Assembly: GCA_017934175.1 (NCBI GenBank)
Contig: JAGBKB010000002.1
Location: 75,060-128,087, forward strand
Length of the DNA stretch: 53,028 nucleotides
From: Lachnospiraceae bacterium
Lineage (GTDB): Bacteria > Bacillota > Clostridia > Lachnospirales > Lachnospiraceae
Direction: 5' to 3'
The position numbers and the translations under genes are program-made. Shown here one piece after another: positions 7,579 through 17,089 of the stretch. The notes beneath the pieces are model-generated. The model did no database searches. It saw only the letters and a program-made list of their open reading frames with translations, and was not told the origin of the DNA. Within the stretch, counting starts at the first letter, position 1; each line of letters opens with the position of its first letter.

Positions 7579-7609
7579 GGGCGGATAATATCCGCCCTTG
7601 CATTTTGGA
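7579..7609 (+). repeat. GGGCGG palindromic repeat, copy 1, with CATTTTGG tail
   Basis: A perfect palindrome (arms GGGCGGATA/TATCCGCCC, 7579-7597) followed by TTGCATTTTGGAG. The tail CATTTT-GG is shared with the copy at 29020 and a decayed copy at 27768. Here the tail contributes the GGAG ribosome binding site of malQ, and the palindrome would sit as a hairpin close to the 5' end of its mRNA. Confidence 0.7.
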
Positions 7610-7618
7610 GAATTATTT

Positions 7619-9115
7619 ATGAAAAGAAGTAGTGGTGTTCTTATGCCCATATTCTCTCTTCCATCAAAATATGGAATAGGGACTCTTGGCGAAGAAGCAT
7701 ATAATTTTGTAGACTTTTTAGTCGAAACAAAACAATCATATTGGCAAATGCTACCAATTATGCAGACAAGTTTTGGTAACTCACCTTATTCCGCTATGTC
7801 TTCATTTGCTGGTAATCCATTTTTTATTGACTTTGATGAATTAAAGAATGATGGGCTACTTAAAGAATCTGATTATAAATTTTTAGAAAGAGACATTAAT
7901 CCAAGAAGAGTTGATTATCAAAAACAGTTTGATAACAAATACAAGATATTAAAAATTGCCTGTGATAACTTTAAAAATATATATCAAAATGAATTAGATA
8001 CATTTTGCTCTAACTATGATTATTTTCTTAATGATTATGCTATATTTTCTGCTCTAAAAAATAAATATAATGGTGGTTCATTTGATGTATGGGACTATGA
8101 TTTTAAAGTAAAAAACATTGATGCCATAAATAAGTTTATAGATGGAAATCAAAATGAAATAGAGTTTTACAAAATAGTTCAGTGTCTTTTTTATCGTCAA
8201 TGGTTTAAATTAAAAAAATATGCAAACTTAAAAGGTATACAAATAATTGGTGACACTCCTATCTATAGTGCCTATGACAGTGCAGAAGTGTGGGCAAATC
8301 CAAAATATTTTTATCTTGATGAAAATCGTAAACCTATAGAAGTATCAGGCTGTCCACCAGATGGCTATTCTGCAACAGGTCAACTTTGGGGCAACCCTCT
8401 TTACAATTATGATTACATAAAAGATAATAATTATAAATATTTCATAGATAAGTTTTCTCACTTACTTGAACTTTATGATGTCCTAAGAATTGACCACTTT
8501 AGAGGATTTGATTCATATTATTCTATTCCTTATGGAAGCCCTGATGCAACTATTGGCAAATGGGTTAAAGGTCCAGGTATTGAATTGTTTAATGAATTAA
8601 AAAAATCACTTTCTAATGTCAACATAATAGTAGAAGACCTTGGCTTTTTAACAGATTCAGTTAGAAATCTACTAAAAGAAACTGGATTTCCAGGAATGAA
8701 AGTTATGGAGTTTGCATTTAATGCCTACGACAAAGGCAATACAGAATACCTTCCACACACATACCCTGAAAACTGCGTTGCATATCTTGGCACACATGAC
8801 AATGACACATTTATGGGTTGGATAAAATCTATAAGTCCAGAAGATAGAAATTATGCTATAGAATATTTAAATTTAAAAGAGCCTTCTGAATATTATATAG
8901 AGGCTCTTAAAGTTTTATATCAAAGCAAATCTAATTTAGTTATAGTGCAGTTTCAAGATATTTTAGGAACTGGCGGCATTGGTCGTATGAATACACCTTC
9001 TACCATTTCTCCAATGAACTGGAGTTACCGCCTACTCCCATATGAACTTAATGATGATACTAAAACTTTTCTTAAACAATTAACTATAGAATCAAAAAGA
9101 GAAAACATTAACTAA
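7619..9115 (+). CDS. malQ: 4-alpha-glucanotransferase (amylomaltase)
   Basis: 498 residues from the ATG at 7619. The TTG at 7598 would be in frame but lies inside the palindromic repeat, while GGAG at 7606 serves the ATG. The GH77 enzyme transfers maltooligosaccharyl units between alpha-1,4-glucans in the cytoplasm during starch and glycogen use. Motifs in order: GVLMPIFSLPSKYGIGTLG at the N-terminus, GDTPIY, the nucleophile Asp in LRIDHFRGF (about residue 292), the acid/base Glu in VEDLGFL (about 339), and the third carboxylate in GTHDNDT (about 393), then MNTP near the end. Length is typical. It has its own promoter and a shared terminator at 9167. Confidence 0.96.
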   Translation: MKRSSGVLMPIFSLPSKYGIGTLGEEAYNFVDFLVETKQSYWQMLPIMQTSFGNSPYSAMSSFAGNPFFIDFDELKNDGLLKESDYKFLERDINPRRVDYQKQFDNKYKILKIACDNFKNIYQNELDTFCSNYDYFLNDYAIFSALKNKYNGGSFDVWDYDFKVKNIDAINKFIDGNQNEIEFYKIVQCLFYRQWFKLKKYANLKGIQIIGDTPIYSAYDSAEVWANPKYFYLDENRKPIEVSGCPPDGYSATGQLWGNPLYNYDYIKDNNYKYFIDKFSHLLELYDVLRIDHFRGFDSYYSIPYGSPDATIGKWVKGPGIELFNELKKSLSNVNIIVEDLGFLTDSVRNLLKETGFPGMKVMEFAFNAYDKGNTEYLPHTYPENCVAYLGTHDNDTFMGWIKSISPEDRNYAIEYLNLKEPSEYYIEALKVLYQSKSNLVIVQFQDILGTGGIGRMNTPSTISPMNWSYRLLPYELNDDTKTFLKQLTIESKRENIN

Positions 9116-9166
9116 TTTACTATTTATCACATAAAACAATTAAGGCTTTATATAAATATAAAAAAT

Positions 9167-9196
9167 AAAAATGTCAAGCATATGCCTGACATTTTT
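9167..9196. terminator. Bidirectional terminator between malQ and H1-like gene
   Basis: AAAAATGTCA (9167-9176) pairs perfectly with TGACATTTTT (9187-9196), with a 10-nt loop that can itself fold. It sits between two convergent genes and can serve both. Confidence 0.8.
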
Positions 9197-9217
9197 TATT
9201 GATAAACTTTTTGTGGT

Positions 9218-9412
9218 TTATCTTTTCTTTGCAACTTTTTTAACTGCTTTCTTTACAGCCTTCTTAACTGCTTTCTTCTTTGCTGCTGCTTTCTTTGCTA
9301 CTTTCTTAACTGTCTTCTTTACAGCCTTCTTAACTGCTTTCTTCTTTGTTGCTACTTTCTTTGCTACTTTTTTTACCACTTTCTTTACCGGTTTTTTCTT
9401 TGTTACTGCCAT
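9218..9412 (-). CDS. Histone H1-like Lys/Ala/Val-rich protein
   Basis: 64 residues, almost wholly Lys, Ala and Val, in units KKAVKKAVKK, KKVAKK and KKAAAKKK. This is the composition of the C-terminal tail of histone H1 and of bacterial H1-like proteins (HctB, AlgP-type tails), which bind nucleic acid through charge. AGGAGG lies 8 nt before the ATG, and an excellent promoter (9452-9480) precedes it, so this is a real and probably well-expressed gene rather than low-complexity noise. It could compact DNA or bind RNA or ribosomes. The repeats make the length prone to change by slippage. Confidence 0.8.
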   Translation of the reverse strand: MAVTKKKPVKKVVKKVAKKVATKKKAVKKAVKKTVKKVAKKAAAKKKAVKKAVKKAVKKVAKKR

Positions 9413-9451
9413 GATTATTCCTCCTAAAATAATATAAAGTTTATATTTTTA

Positions 9452-9480
9452 TTATAGTTAATTTTTAAAATTTAGTCAAT
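9452..9480 (-). promoter_or_regulatory. Promoter of the H1-like gene
   Basis: On the minus strand TTGACT (9480-9475), a 17-bp AT-only spacer and TATAAT (9457-9452). It is one of the strongest-looking promoters in the window. Upstream of it, AGGCAATTTTTT occurs twice (around 9484 and 9512). Confidence 0.75.
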
Positions 9481-9550
9481 ATTTTAGGCAATTTTTTATA
9501 AAAACTTTTTGAGGCAATTTTTTGTATGTGGTAAAGAATTTTAAAAAAAT

Positions 9551-11122
9551 TTATTCAACAATTTCATTTTTACCTTTAACAATTTTTACATTTAATTCTT
9601 TGTCACCAGAAATTATTTTATAATTTTCTTCTTCTTCAAGATTGGTAGAAGTTATGAGTGCCGCTTTATATGTTTTATTTGGTTTATATGATAAAATAAC
9701 ATTTCCACCTTCATCTATTAATTCTATATTGTTGTTTGCACTCATTACATCTTTATAATATACGACTATGTAATTTTGTTTTGATTCGCTGTCCAAATCT
9801 TGCATCTTTGCGCCAGGTCCTACTCCTATCATCTCAAAACCTATATTGCACTCTACTTTTCCATTGTAATCAATTATTCTTTCATTGTCATTTTCTGATG
9901 CACTTATAAATACCTTTCCACCCTCTAAATATAAATCACCATTTGAATCAATGCCATCCATAACAGAATCTATATTTATATCCCCACCAAGTATTCTTAT
10001 ATATACTCCCTCTTGGTTTATCTTTTTGTCCTGTTTTCCATCACTTGCATTTATAGCATCATCATTTGTCTTTAAATTAATATTGCCACCAAGTAAATTA
10101 ATTACTTTTCCAGTTATACATTCACCTTTTGCATCTACATTGATAGTTCCACCAACTATTAAAGCATCATTATCAGAAGTTAAACCCTTATCTCCTGAAC
10201 TGATATTTATATTTGCATTTTCAATATAAAGCATACCTTTTTTATTGCTCTTAACTTTTATTGCATCATCTCCAGAGTTAATTTCAAAATTGCCTGAACG
10301 GAATATTACTTCATTTTCAGCCTTTATTGCATCACCTTTAGAATTTAATTTATAATCTCCTGATATAAATGTAATCTTATCTTCACTTTCTATTGATGAC
10401 TCAAAATTATTATTGATTATTAGTTTTCCCTTTCCATTAAATGCAATTTCATTTTTTGAATAAATGGCACCATTCATTTTTTCTACTTTTGAGCCACTTA
10501 CCTCTTTTATGTTTATCTCGTTTTCACTTCCACTTGCTAAAAATATTTGAGCAATACATCCATCTGCTATGCTGATTGCACTTTCTTTATCAGTATTAAT
10601 TTTTACACCATCTAAAACTATTTGTACTCTTGGTCCAACTCCATTTTCTATTTTTATTCTCTTATTGTTGAGTGTTCCTTTTAATACGTATATACCGCCC
10701 GATTTGATTATTACATTTTCTCCATCATCACTGATTAATTCTTCTGCACCATCTGGCACTGTTTTTTCATCAAAATTAATTGTGAGTGCTGCTATGCTAT
10801 CATATTCAGGCTCTAAATCTAACGCATCATATGTAAAAGTTTTTACACCTACATTTCTATCTGCTAAAGTTACTATAGAAGTAACATCACCTCGTTCATT
10901 TGTTTCTGAAAATAAGAAATCACTTACCCTTATTGCATTTTCATATTCTGCTAAAACCTTTGATTCCGCTTCTTCCAATTTTTCATCACTTAACATATCT
11001 ATTGCTTCTGTCACATCAAGCACTTCATCAGTTTTATCAGTACTTTTAACCACTTCACTCTTTGAGCAAGATGATAACAAAATTAATGCAATAAATATTA
11101 ATAATAAACTATTCTTTTTCAT
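9551..11122 (-). CDS. Cthe_2159-type carbohydrate-binding beta-helix lipoprotein
   Basis: 523 residues with a lipoprotein signal (LILLSSCSKSE, Cys at residue 19). The mature protein is a run of parallel beta-helix coils, recognisable from recurring phrases such as GDAIKAENEVIFRSGNFEI, GDDAIKVKSNKKGMLYIEN, GDKGLTSDNDALIVGGTINV and DDAINASDG. This is the layout of the Cthe_2159 family (formerly DUF4353), surface proteins described as binding polysaccharide including polygalacturonate. The Asp-rich turns are likely calcium sites. It ends an apparent three-gene operon behind the DUF4349 protein (12-nt gap) and the giant lipase-like protein. The ligand here is unknown. Confidence 0.85.
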   Translation of the reverse strand: MKKNSLLLIFIALILLSSCSKSEVVKSTDKTDEVLDVTEAIDMLSDEKLEEAESKVLAEYENAIRVSDFLFSETNERGDVTSIVTLADRNVGVKTFTYDALDLEPEYDSIAALTINFDEKTVPDGAEELISDDGENVIIKSGGIYVLKGTLNNKRIKIENGVGPRVQIVLDGVKINTDKESAISIADGCIAQIFLASGSENEINIKEVSGSKVEKMNGAIYSKNEIAFNGKGKLIINNNFESSIESEDKITFISGDYKLNSKGDAIKAENEVIFRSGNFEINSGDDAIKVKSNKKGMLYIENANINISSGDKGLTSDNDALIVGGTINVDAKGECITGKVINLLGGNINLKTNDDAINASDGKQDKKINQEGVYIRILGGDINIDSVMDGIDSNGDLYLEGGKVFISASENDNERIIDYNGKVECNIGFEMIGVGPGAKMQDLDSESKQNYIVVYYKDVMSANNNIELIDEGGNVILSYKPNKTYKAALITSTNLEEEENYKIISGDKELNVKIVKGKNEIVE

Positions 11123-11134
11123 TTTATAACCCCA

Positions 11135-12142
11135 TTACATTTTAATATCAAAGTGAACTTCTTTATCAGCAAATTCCTTTTTTATGGCTTCCAATTTATC
11201 ACTAAACAGCATTAACTTATTTCTTCTATATAATGAAGCAAGTACTAATATAAACACTATAAGAATTACTGTTATAGGTATAAGCACGGCAAATAATTCA
11301 ACCATTTTTGGCAATACAGAATCAACTGCATTTTTTAAACTATAGTTATTGCTATACCAATACCTTAACGCATTAACTCTAAATGTTATAACTTCATATA
11401 TATTTATTGTATAAGTCTTATATAAACTCTCTTTTTTAACATTCTCAATCTGGTTTTTAATTCTTTCACTTCTTTTTGCAAGGTCAGAATCTTGTTTTGC
11501 TATCCAATCTTTATCTTTTGAACTTTGAAGAGCCTTTCTTGCCTCTTCCATCTCTTTTAATTGTTGCTCATAGTTAGTTAATTCTTGCTCTATAGATGTA
11601 ATATTTGAATTTGAAACTCTTATATTACCCCATTTTTTGAGTGTTGTCTCAATTTTATCTAAATCTGTTTCTTCATTGTCAACTGTAAATTCTAATTCCT
11701 GGTATCTTGGATAAAACTCTTTGTCATATACTATTTTTTTATTACTATTCTGCTGATTTATTTTTATAGTTCCATTTAATTCCTTTATTACCTGTGTCAA
11801 ATCTTTGACAAAGTATTCAAATGATTCTGTGTCAACTCTATAAAACTTATTCTCTCTGTATCTTTCTTTGGTTGATTCTTTTTCTTCTTCAGTTTCTATC
11901 ACTCCACCATCAAGTGAATCTACTGACATCACATTTGCTGTAGCAAGTTCTGGGGTCATATAATTACTTCGAGCCATTTTTGCTTGAGGCATTGCTGCTG
12001 ATGTATTATAGACTGCATTTGTTGTAGTACTCTCTAATCCATCATAAGTAATCGTAAGTTCTTTGGTTCTAAAAAATATAAACCATATAAAAAACAATAT
12101 AATGACTGCGCAAATTACTTTACCAACACTAATCTTTTTCAT
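11135..12142 (-). CDS. DUF4349 membrane protein
   Basis: 335 residues. An N-terminal helix (about 7-23, GKVICAVIILFFIWFIFF) and a C-terminal helix (about 288-308) bracket an extracytoplasmic region, with a short basic tail at the end. The middle contains the conserved DUF4349 run: a strand (FEYFVKDLTQVIKELNG, YQELEFTVDNEETDLDKIE), SNITSIEQELTNYEQQL, then a coiled coil of about 60 residues and a last strand (YTINIYEVITF). GGAGG sits before the ATG. The family's function is not established. The close gaps to both neighbours suggest co-expression with two surface proteins, perhaps for their export or envelope stress. Confidence 0.8.
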   Translation of the reverse strand: MKKISVGKVICAVIILFFIWFIFFRTKELTITYDGLESTTTNAVYNTSAAMPQAKMARSNYMTPELATANVMSVDSLDGGVIETEEEKESTKERYRENKFYRVDTESFEYFVKDLTQVIKELNGTIKINQQNSNKKIVYDKEFYPRYQELEFTVDNEETDLDKIETTLKKWGNIRVSNSNITSIEQELTNYEQQLKEMEEARKALQSSKDKDWIAKQDSDLAKRSERIKNQIENVKKESLYKTYTINIYEVITFRVNALRYWYSNNYSLKNAVDSVLPKMVELFAVLIPITVILIVFILVLASLYRRNKLMLFSDKLEAIKKEFADKEVHFDIKM

Positions 12143-12179
12143 TTCTCCTCCAAATTTATTTATGTTTTATTTTTATTAT

Positions 12180-15100
12180 TTATTTAATCCACTTGCCTTC
12201 TATATTCACTAAATATCCATCTGGTGTTATTGTATTAACTAACAAAACTCCATTTGTAGCAAAGAAATACCATGAGCCTTGTATTTCTTTCCATCCAGTT
12301 ACCATAGAACCTTCTTTAGATGTTTTTGCATTTTCAAAGAAATACCATTTACTATTTGGTGTATTGACCCAACCTGTAACCATATTTCCATATGTGTCAA
12401 AACAATAAGTATTACTTACCACTGTTTCTGTTTGCACAGAATTTATTATCATTGTCTCAATGGTATTTATAGTATAGAAACCACTTATTGCTGGTTGAGT
12501 GCTGCCATTTACATTTATATTTAATTTAAACTTATTTGCAACTGGGTCATAAACCCAAGTTGAGTTTTTAGTATCAATATTTATTGCATTATCTGATTCA
12601 TTATTTATAAAAGTTGTCTCCGGAACATTGGTGCTTGGAATTGGTCCACCGCCACCACCACCTCCACCTCCGCCGCCACCGCCTCCACTTCCACCACTAT
12701 CTCCATTATCACCACCTCCACCACTTGGTGTATCCTGTTCAAATATTGCGGTTAAAACTACATCCTTTTTATATTGCCAATTATAATCTGACAAACTTAC
12801 ATAATTCGCTATGCCATCATTCCAGTATCTAAATGCTTTTGAACCTGTAGGATGAACTCCTACATTAGTTTTTGCATTGTTAAAATCATCTAAGGCATTA
12901 TATACAAGACTTGCATCTGATGGAGTTACCACACCTTTACTACCATCAATTTGAAGTGTCAGTGTATAAGTTTTATACTTATAATTTGCCAAAATGTCTA
13001 TAGCATAATCTTTTAATTCCAATACATATGTGCTTTGCACATCAGTTGATTCATCAATAACCTTTGGAGTATCTACTTCTTTTTGATTTAAGTATCTTCC
13101 ACTACTATCTTTAAGTGTCCAACCATAAAACTCTCTTCCATCATAAGTCATAGGCGCTGTGAACTTTATTTTTGTTCCATATTCATACTCATTTCCACTT
13201 ATGCCTTCTACAAAACTTTGTCCATTATAATAATAGAATGTTCCCTCGGCTTGTGTAGTGAAATTAACTGCATATTTTTTATTTTCATAATTTGCAACTA
13301 CTCTTATGTCAAAATCACTCACTTGATAATCTATCGCTTGATTTAATGTGACATTTTCAATAGTTTCAACTAATGTATCTCCATTATATATGCCTATAGA
13401 ACTAATTTTCTTTCCTACATCCTCTTTCGTAATATAAATCTTTATGTCATCACCTGTATTATAATATTTATTTTCAGTTCCTGTAGCATTCGTTACATAT
13501 CCAGTTGGAACAGATACATAATACAATCTATTGACAGTGCCATCGCCAAATAATTCATCTTGACTTTCACTTGATTGTAATTCTGATTCTGTAGCAATTA
13601 TTTCATTTTCCGTATCTGTAAATGCTTTTACAGTATCATCAACAGTAGTACTCTCTTGAGACTCTGTCGTTTCATTTGTTTCATTTGTTTCGTTTGTCTC
13701 ATCAGTTTCTGTGGTTTCATCTATTGTTGTTATTTCGTATGCTTCTGTTGTTTCAGTATTTTCAGTTTCTACTGTCTCTGTTTCTGTGTTATCCTTATTT
13801 GTTGTCTCATTTTCATTTGTTGATGAACTTTCACTTATTCCTGAACTTTCAGTTGTTTCTTCCAGACTTTCTGATTCTTTAGTGCTTTCAGTTCCTTCGG
13901 TTTGTTCAGTTTCTTCAGTTTGCTCTATGTTTTCAGTTTGACTTGTGCTTTGAATGCTATTTGGCTCTTCAATATTTGCATCAGAACTTGTCGCCAAATT
14001 ATTTTCTACATTAGCACTACCAAATAATCCTTCTGCAGTGGTACTATTTTCTACTTCCAATGTATGTAAAACACTATGTTTAATATCTTTTCCTATATAA
14101 TAAATATTTGCTTTGTTGTAATTTGTATCTGTTTCAGTTTTTACTGTATCATTATAATTATTATATGTTTTAACACCACCATAGCCACTATTCACATCAT
14201 TTACTACATGTAAAACTGCATTTTTATTTGAAAGTAAATTTATCTTTTTATATACATCTCCAGTGTCTAAATCTATACTCTCCACATTTGAATCTTGGTC
14301 TTCAAATTTTGTTGCTGCAAAATGTGCATAGTCGCCACTTACACCTTCTTTTATACTGTCTGCACTTATTTTTATAGTTTTATAAATGTTTGGCATATTT
14401 GAATAAGTATAATAGTCATAGCCATATGCTAAATTAACACCGTGATTTTCAACTTTTGTAAATGTTCCTGCTTTAAAATTCCTTAAATCTTCACTGTTGT
14501 AGCAACTGAATACTTTTGTGAGTGAACTACTGTTAAATGTAACTTCTATATTTTCATAACTCTTTAAATATATTTCACCAAGATTTATTTCTTTTCTATA
14601 AAACTCTGCATCATCTAAAAAGTATTCTCTATATACTACTTGACCAAGACTCTTATCATTTGTAGTCACTATTGCTTTATAATTCTTGTCAGTTGCAAGT
14701 CTTAATTCCAAGCCTTCTGGATTATAAGATTTTGCTACATGCACATATTCTGTATCTATAATGTCATTGCAAGTTACAGTGTTGCTTGTGTCAATTATAT
14801 ATTCACAAATCTTATTATTATTCTCATTATAAACTTCTATTTTTGAATCACTTAAATTAGTAAATGTAAGTGTCTTTATACCATCATATTTTAATGTATT
14901 ACTTGGAGCAGTATCAAAGTAATCATCTTCAGTTTGAAGCCATGACAAATATATTGATGCCATATGTTCAGATGCAAGTAAACTGGTATTATTTGCTATT
15001 GTTCCTAAAGCACTTTTTTTAGGTAACTCTGGTGCTCTAAAATCTGCATTTAACAAATCAAGTAAGAAGTCCGTTAAATCTCTATGACGACTCATTATAA

Positions 15101-16787
15101 AATTATAATCATTGTCAGAAAATGCGCCGTTGAATAATACCTGATAAACCGGTTCCATTCTTTCATAAACATTGAAATACTGCATATTCTCTGGCTCCGC
15201 TGTCTCATCAAGCGGACAGTGAGTTCTATCTGGTGGCATTCCTTCACAATAAACCAACTTATCTAAAATGAAAACCGCTGAAAATATAGTTATCAAATTA
15301 CTCATTGCATTTTGTTGAATTCTTTCCATAACTGTTTTAGAGTCACTGTTAATGTAAAATATTTTAAAGAGCCTTAAAAGTATATCTTGATACTTTTGAT
15401 AATATCTTTCTCTTCCAGTTATAGTTCCATAATCTGTACCAGCAAAATTACATTCCAATGTGTATTTTAATATCCCATTCATAAAACCATCAACAAATTC
15501 GTTTGCCTGATAATATTCTCTTTCATCGGATGTTTCAGTAAATGGTGTATCACCAAGTCTATTAAAAATAAGATACTGAAATGTAGTCATATCAAATAAA
15601 GTAAGTTCATACATTTTTAAGTCATTGATTTCAGAAAACATTCTTGGGTCAATTTGTCTTAACCGAGATAACATATTATTGTACTTTGTCATGTATGTAG
15701 CATTTCTATTTTGTTTTTCTGCTCTTTCAGTTGCATTATGAACTTTATCATTTACATAAGTAGGAACCTTATGGTCTACTCCATATCTTCCAAATCCTAA
15801 TGCTGGTGGAACCAAGAGTTGTATAAAATCTGCATCTGTCAAAACATTGTGAATATTTGTATAACTATCTAAAGGCACAGTTGTATGATTACTTATAAGT
15901 GCTCCTCTTGGAGTGCCTAATGTATAACAATAAATATTTTCTTTAGTTGTATTAAAACTTGCACACTCATCGGTTACTTTTCCTGCAAGCATATTAGCAA
16001 CTGCTGCTCCACGACTATAACCAACTATCCATATCTTTATAGGAATATTTCCAAAATCATCTTTATGCTCATTATAAAAAGTATTAAGGTGTGTAAATAC
16101 TATATCTCTACTTTCAGAAAATCCTTGATGGTCTCCAGAAGGTCCTAATGTAAAATTTGATAACCATTCATTACTATAGTTTGCACTTCTCATGGCAATA
16201 GCCATTATATTATAATCTTGCACATTGCCACTTTCATCTTTTAAATAAATATGTTTATTTGCACAGACAGACCCCATAGAATTATCTTCTGGCTGCTGCA
16301 AGAAATCATCATTTGGTGTGATGTTTACAAATCCCATTTTAGAAAATACATCTTTAAGATTTGCATACTTATCTTTATTTTCTTCTACATAATTTCCTAT
16401 TCCAGATATTGCAAGTTCTATAGACATAGTTGATAAATGATTATTATATATTGTAGAATCATTTTTAAAATAATCATCTGTATAATAAAATTTTGATTTG
16501 TCTTCTTTTGAACTATATGTAAGGTTGGCATATTCAAATTCAGATGAAATTATTCTATTATTTCCACTTGGACTACTTCCACCACTCCAACCAAATAAAG
16601 TATTATCTTGAACCTGTTCTTCAAGAGTCAAGTTTTTGATGTTTTCATTTGTAGCAATACTGTTTTCCTTTTCATTTGCATATATACTTTCTACAAAAAC
16701 AAAAAAGCCTCTATTTGCAACTAAAAGAGACAATACTACCAAAAACACTAGAATTCTTTTTAAACTACTATAAATACTCCTTTCCAT
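12180..16787 (-). CDS. Giant wall-binding surface protein with lipase-like domain
   Basis: 1535 residues. Signal peptide about 1-37, then a region (about 90-480) with an alpha/beta-hydrolase nucleophile elbow GYSRG (Ser about 258) inside WIVGYSRGAAVANMLAG, the mark of class 3 type lipases. Next comes a beta-rich middle, a Glu/Thr/Ser-rich stalk (about 950-1070), InlB-type strand repeats (about 1080-1360), a run of 14 Gly, and C-terminal wall-binding repeats (about 1440-1535) with WYFF, MVTGWKEI and ending TPDGYLVNIEGKW. It likely anchors to wall teichoic or choline-like polymers and acts on lipids or esters outside the cell. It heads an operon with the DUF4349 and Cthe_2159 genes. There is no Shine-Dalgarno sequence; the promoter lies 9 nt before the ATG. 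Confidence 0.85.
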   Translation of the reverse strand: MERSIYSSLKRILVFLVVLSLLVANRGFFVFVESIYANEKENSIATNENIKNLTLEEQVQDNTLFGWSGGSSPSGNNRIISSEFEYANLTYSSKEDKSKFYYTDDYFKNDSTIYNNHLSTMSIELAISGIGNYVEENKDKYANLKDVFSKMGFVNITPNDDFLQQPEDNSMGSVCANKHIYLKDESGNVQDYNIMAIAMRSANYSNEWLSNFTLGPSGDHQGFSESRDIVFTHLNTFYNEHKDDFGNIPIKIWIVGYSRGAAVANMLAGKVTDECASFNTTKENIYCYTLGTPRGALISNHTTVPLDSYTNIHNVLTDADFIQLLVPPALGFGRYGVDHKVPTYVNDKVHNATERAEKQNRNATYMTKYNNMLSRLRQIDPRMFSEINDLKMYELTLFDMTTFQYLIFNRLGDTPFTETSDEREYYQANEFVDGFMNGILKYTLECNFAGTDYGTITGRERYYQKYQDILLRLFKIFYINSDSKTVMERIQQNAMSNLITIFSAVFILDKLVYCEGMPPDRTHCPLDETAEPENMQYFNVYERMEPVYQVLFNGAFSDNDYNFIMSRHRDLTDFLLDLLNADFRAPELPKKSALGTIANNTSLLASEHMASIYLSWLQTEDDYFDTAPSNTLKYDGIKTLTFTNLSDSKIEVYNENNNKICEYIIDTSNTVTCNDIIDTEYVHVAKSYNPEGLELRLATDKNYKAIVTTNDKSLGQVVYREYFLDDAEFYRKEINLGEIYLKSYENIEVTFNSSSLTKVFSCYNSEDLRNFKAGTFTKVENHGVNLAYGYDYYTYSNMPNIYKTIKISADSIKEGVSGDYAHFAATKFEDQDSNVESIDLDTGDVYKKINLLSNKNAVLHVVNDVNSGYGGVKTYNNYNDTVKTETDTNYNKANIYYIGKDIKHSVLHTLEVENSTTAEGLFGSANVENNLATSSDANIEEPNSIQSTSQTENIEQTEETEQTEGTESTKESESLEETTESSGISESSSTNENETTNKDNTETETVETENTETTEAYEITTIDETTETDETNETNETNETTESQESTTVDDTVKAFTDTENEIIATESELQSSESQDELFGDGTVNRLYYVSVPTGYVTNATGTENKYYNTGDDIKIYITKEDVGKKISSIGIYNGDTLVETIENVTLNQAIDYQVSDFDIRVVANYENKKYAVNFTTQAEGTFYYYNGQSFVEGISGNEYEYGTKIKFTAPMTYDGREFYGWTLKDSSGRYLNQKEVDTPKVIDESTDVQSTYVLELKDYAIDILANYKYKTYTLTLQIDGSKGVVTPSDASLVYNALDDFNNAKTNVGVHPTGSKAFRYWNDGIANYVSLSDYNWQYKKDVVLTAIFEQDTPSGGGGDNGDSGGSGGGGGGGGGGGGGGPIPSTNVPETTFINNESDNAINIDTKNSTWVYDPVANKFKLNINVNGSTQPAISGFYTINTIETMIINSVQTETVVSNTYCFDTYGNMVTGWVNTPNSKWYFFENAKTSKEGSMVTGWKEIQGSWYFFATNGVLLVNTITPDGYLVNIEGKWIK

Positions 16788-16796
16788 AATAAGTAT

Positions 16797-16825
16797 ATTA
16801 TACTATAATAATGTATTTTTGACAA
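16797..16825 (-). promoter_or_regulatory. Promoter positioned for a leaderless mRNA (giant lipase gene)
   Basis: TTGTCA (16825-16820), 17-bp spacer, TATAAT (16802-16797), then only 9 nt to the ATG at 16787. The transcription start should fall within about two bases of the start codon. Confidence 0.7.
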
Positions 16826-16940
16826 ATATAAGGGCATATTTACATTGTAAGTTAATAAAAACTTAATTATTTAATGAAATATGGCACAAATTACTATTTT
16901 TATAATGGGTTTTTAAATAATTCGTAAATTTTTCACACTT

Positions 16941-16969
16941 TTATCAATGATTTTTCACTATGATATACT
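16941..16969 (+). promoter_or_regulatory. Promoter of the 17090 gene
   Basis: TTATCA (16941-16946), 17-bp spacer, TATACT (16964-16969) with TGA as extended -10. It predicts a leader of about 115 nt that contains the hairpins at 16983-17000 and 17026-17071. Confidence 0.5.
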
Positions 16970-17023
16970 ATACTAACATCATAAAAAGCATATGGCTTTT
17001 TAAAAAATAAAAGGAGAAGTAAT

Positions 17024-17071
17024 TTGCCATTAAGATAACCTAACAAATCCCCCGTTTCTTATCTTAATGGC
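17024..17071 (+). promoter_or_regulatory. Leader mini-ORF and 13-bp hairpin upstream of 17090
   Basis: AAAGGAGA (17010-17017) is followed at 17024 by TTG CCA TTA AGA TAA, a possible five-codon leader in the same frame as the gene at 17090. The mini-ORF forms the left arm of a perfect 13-bp stem (GCCATTAAGATAA 17026-17038 with TTATCTTAATGGC 17059-17071; 20-nt loop). The ATG at 17090 has no ribosome binding site of its own, so the only good site in the leader lies before the hairpin. This may be translational control; alternatively the stop at 17036 truncates an N-terminus that once began at the TTG. Confidence 0.45.
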
Positions 17072-17089
17072 ACTATTACAAACAATGTT

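Noticed and set aside
9171-9437. Plus-strand Phe/Ala/Thr-rich 88-codon frame
   Set aside because: Mirror of the H1-like lysine repeats, with no ribosome site.
10569-11129. Plus-strand 186-codon frame
   Set aside because: Antisense to the beta-helix lipoprotein; no promoter or ribosome site.
13570-13960. CRISPR or tandem DNA repeat in the Glu/Thr-rich stalk
   Set aside because: The repetition is at codon level (TET, ETN, TES) within a reading frame, with no conserved repeat-spacer lengths.
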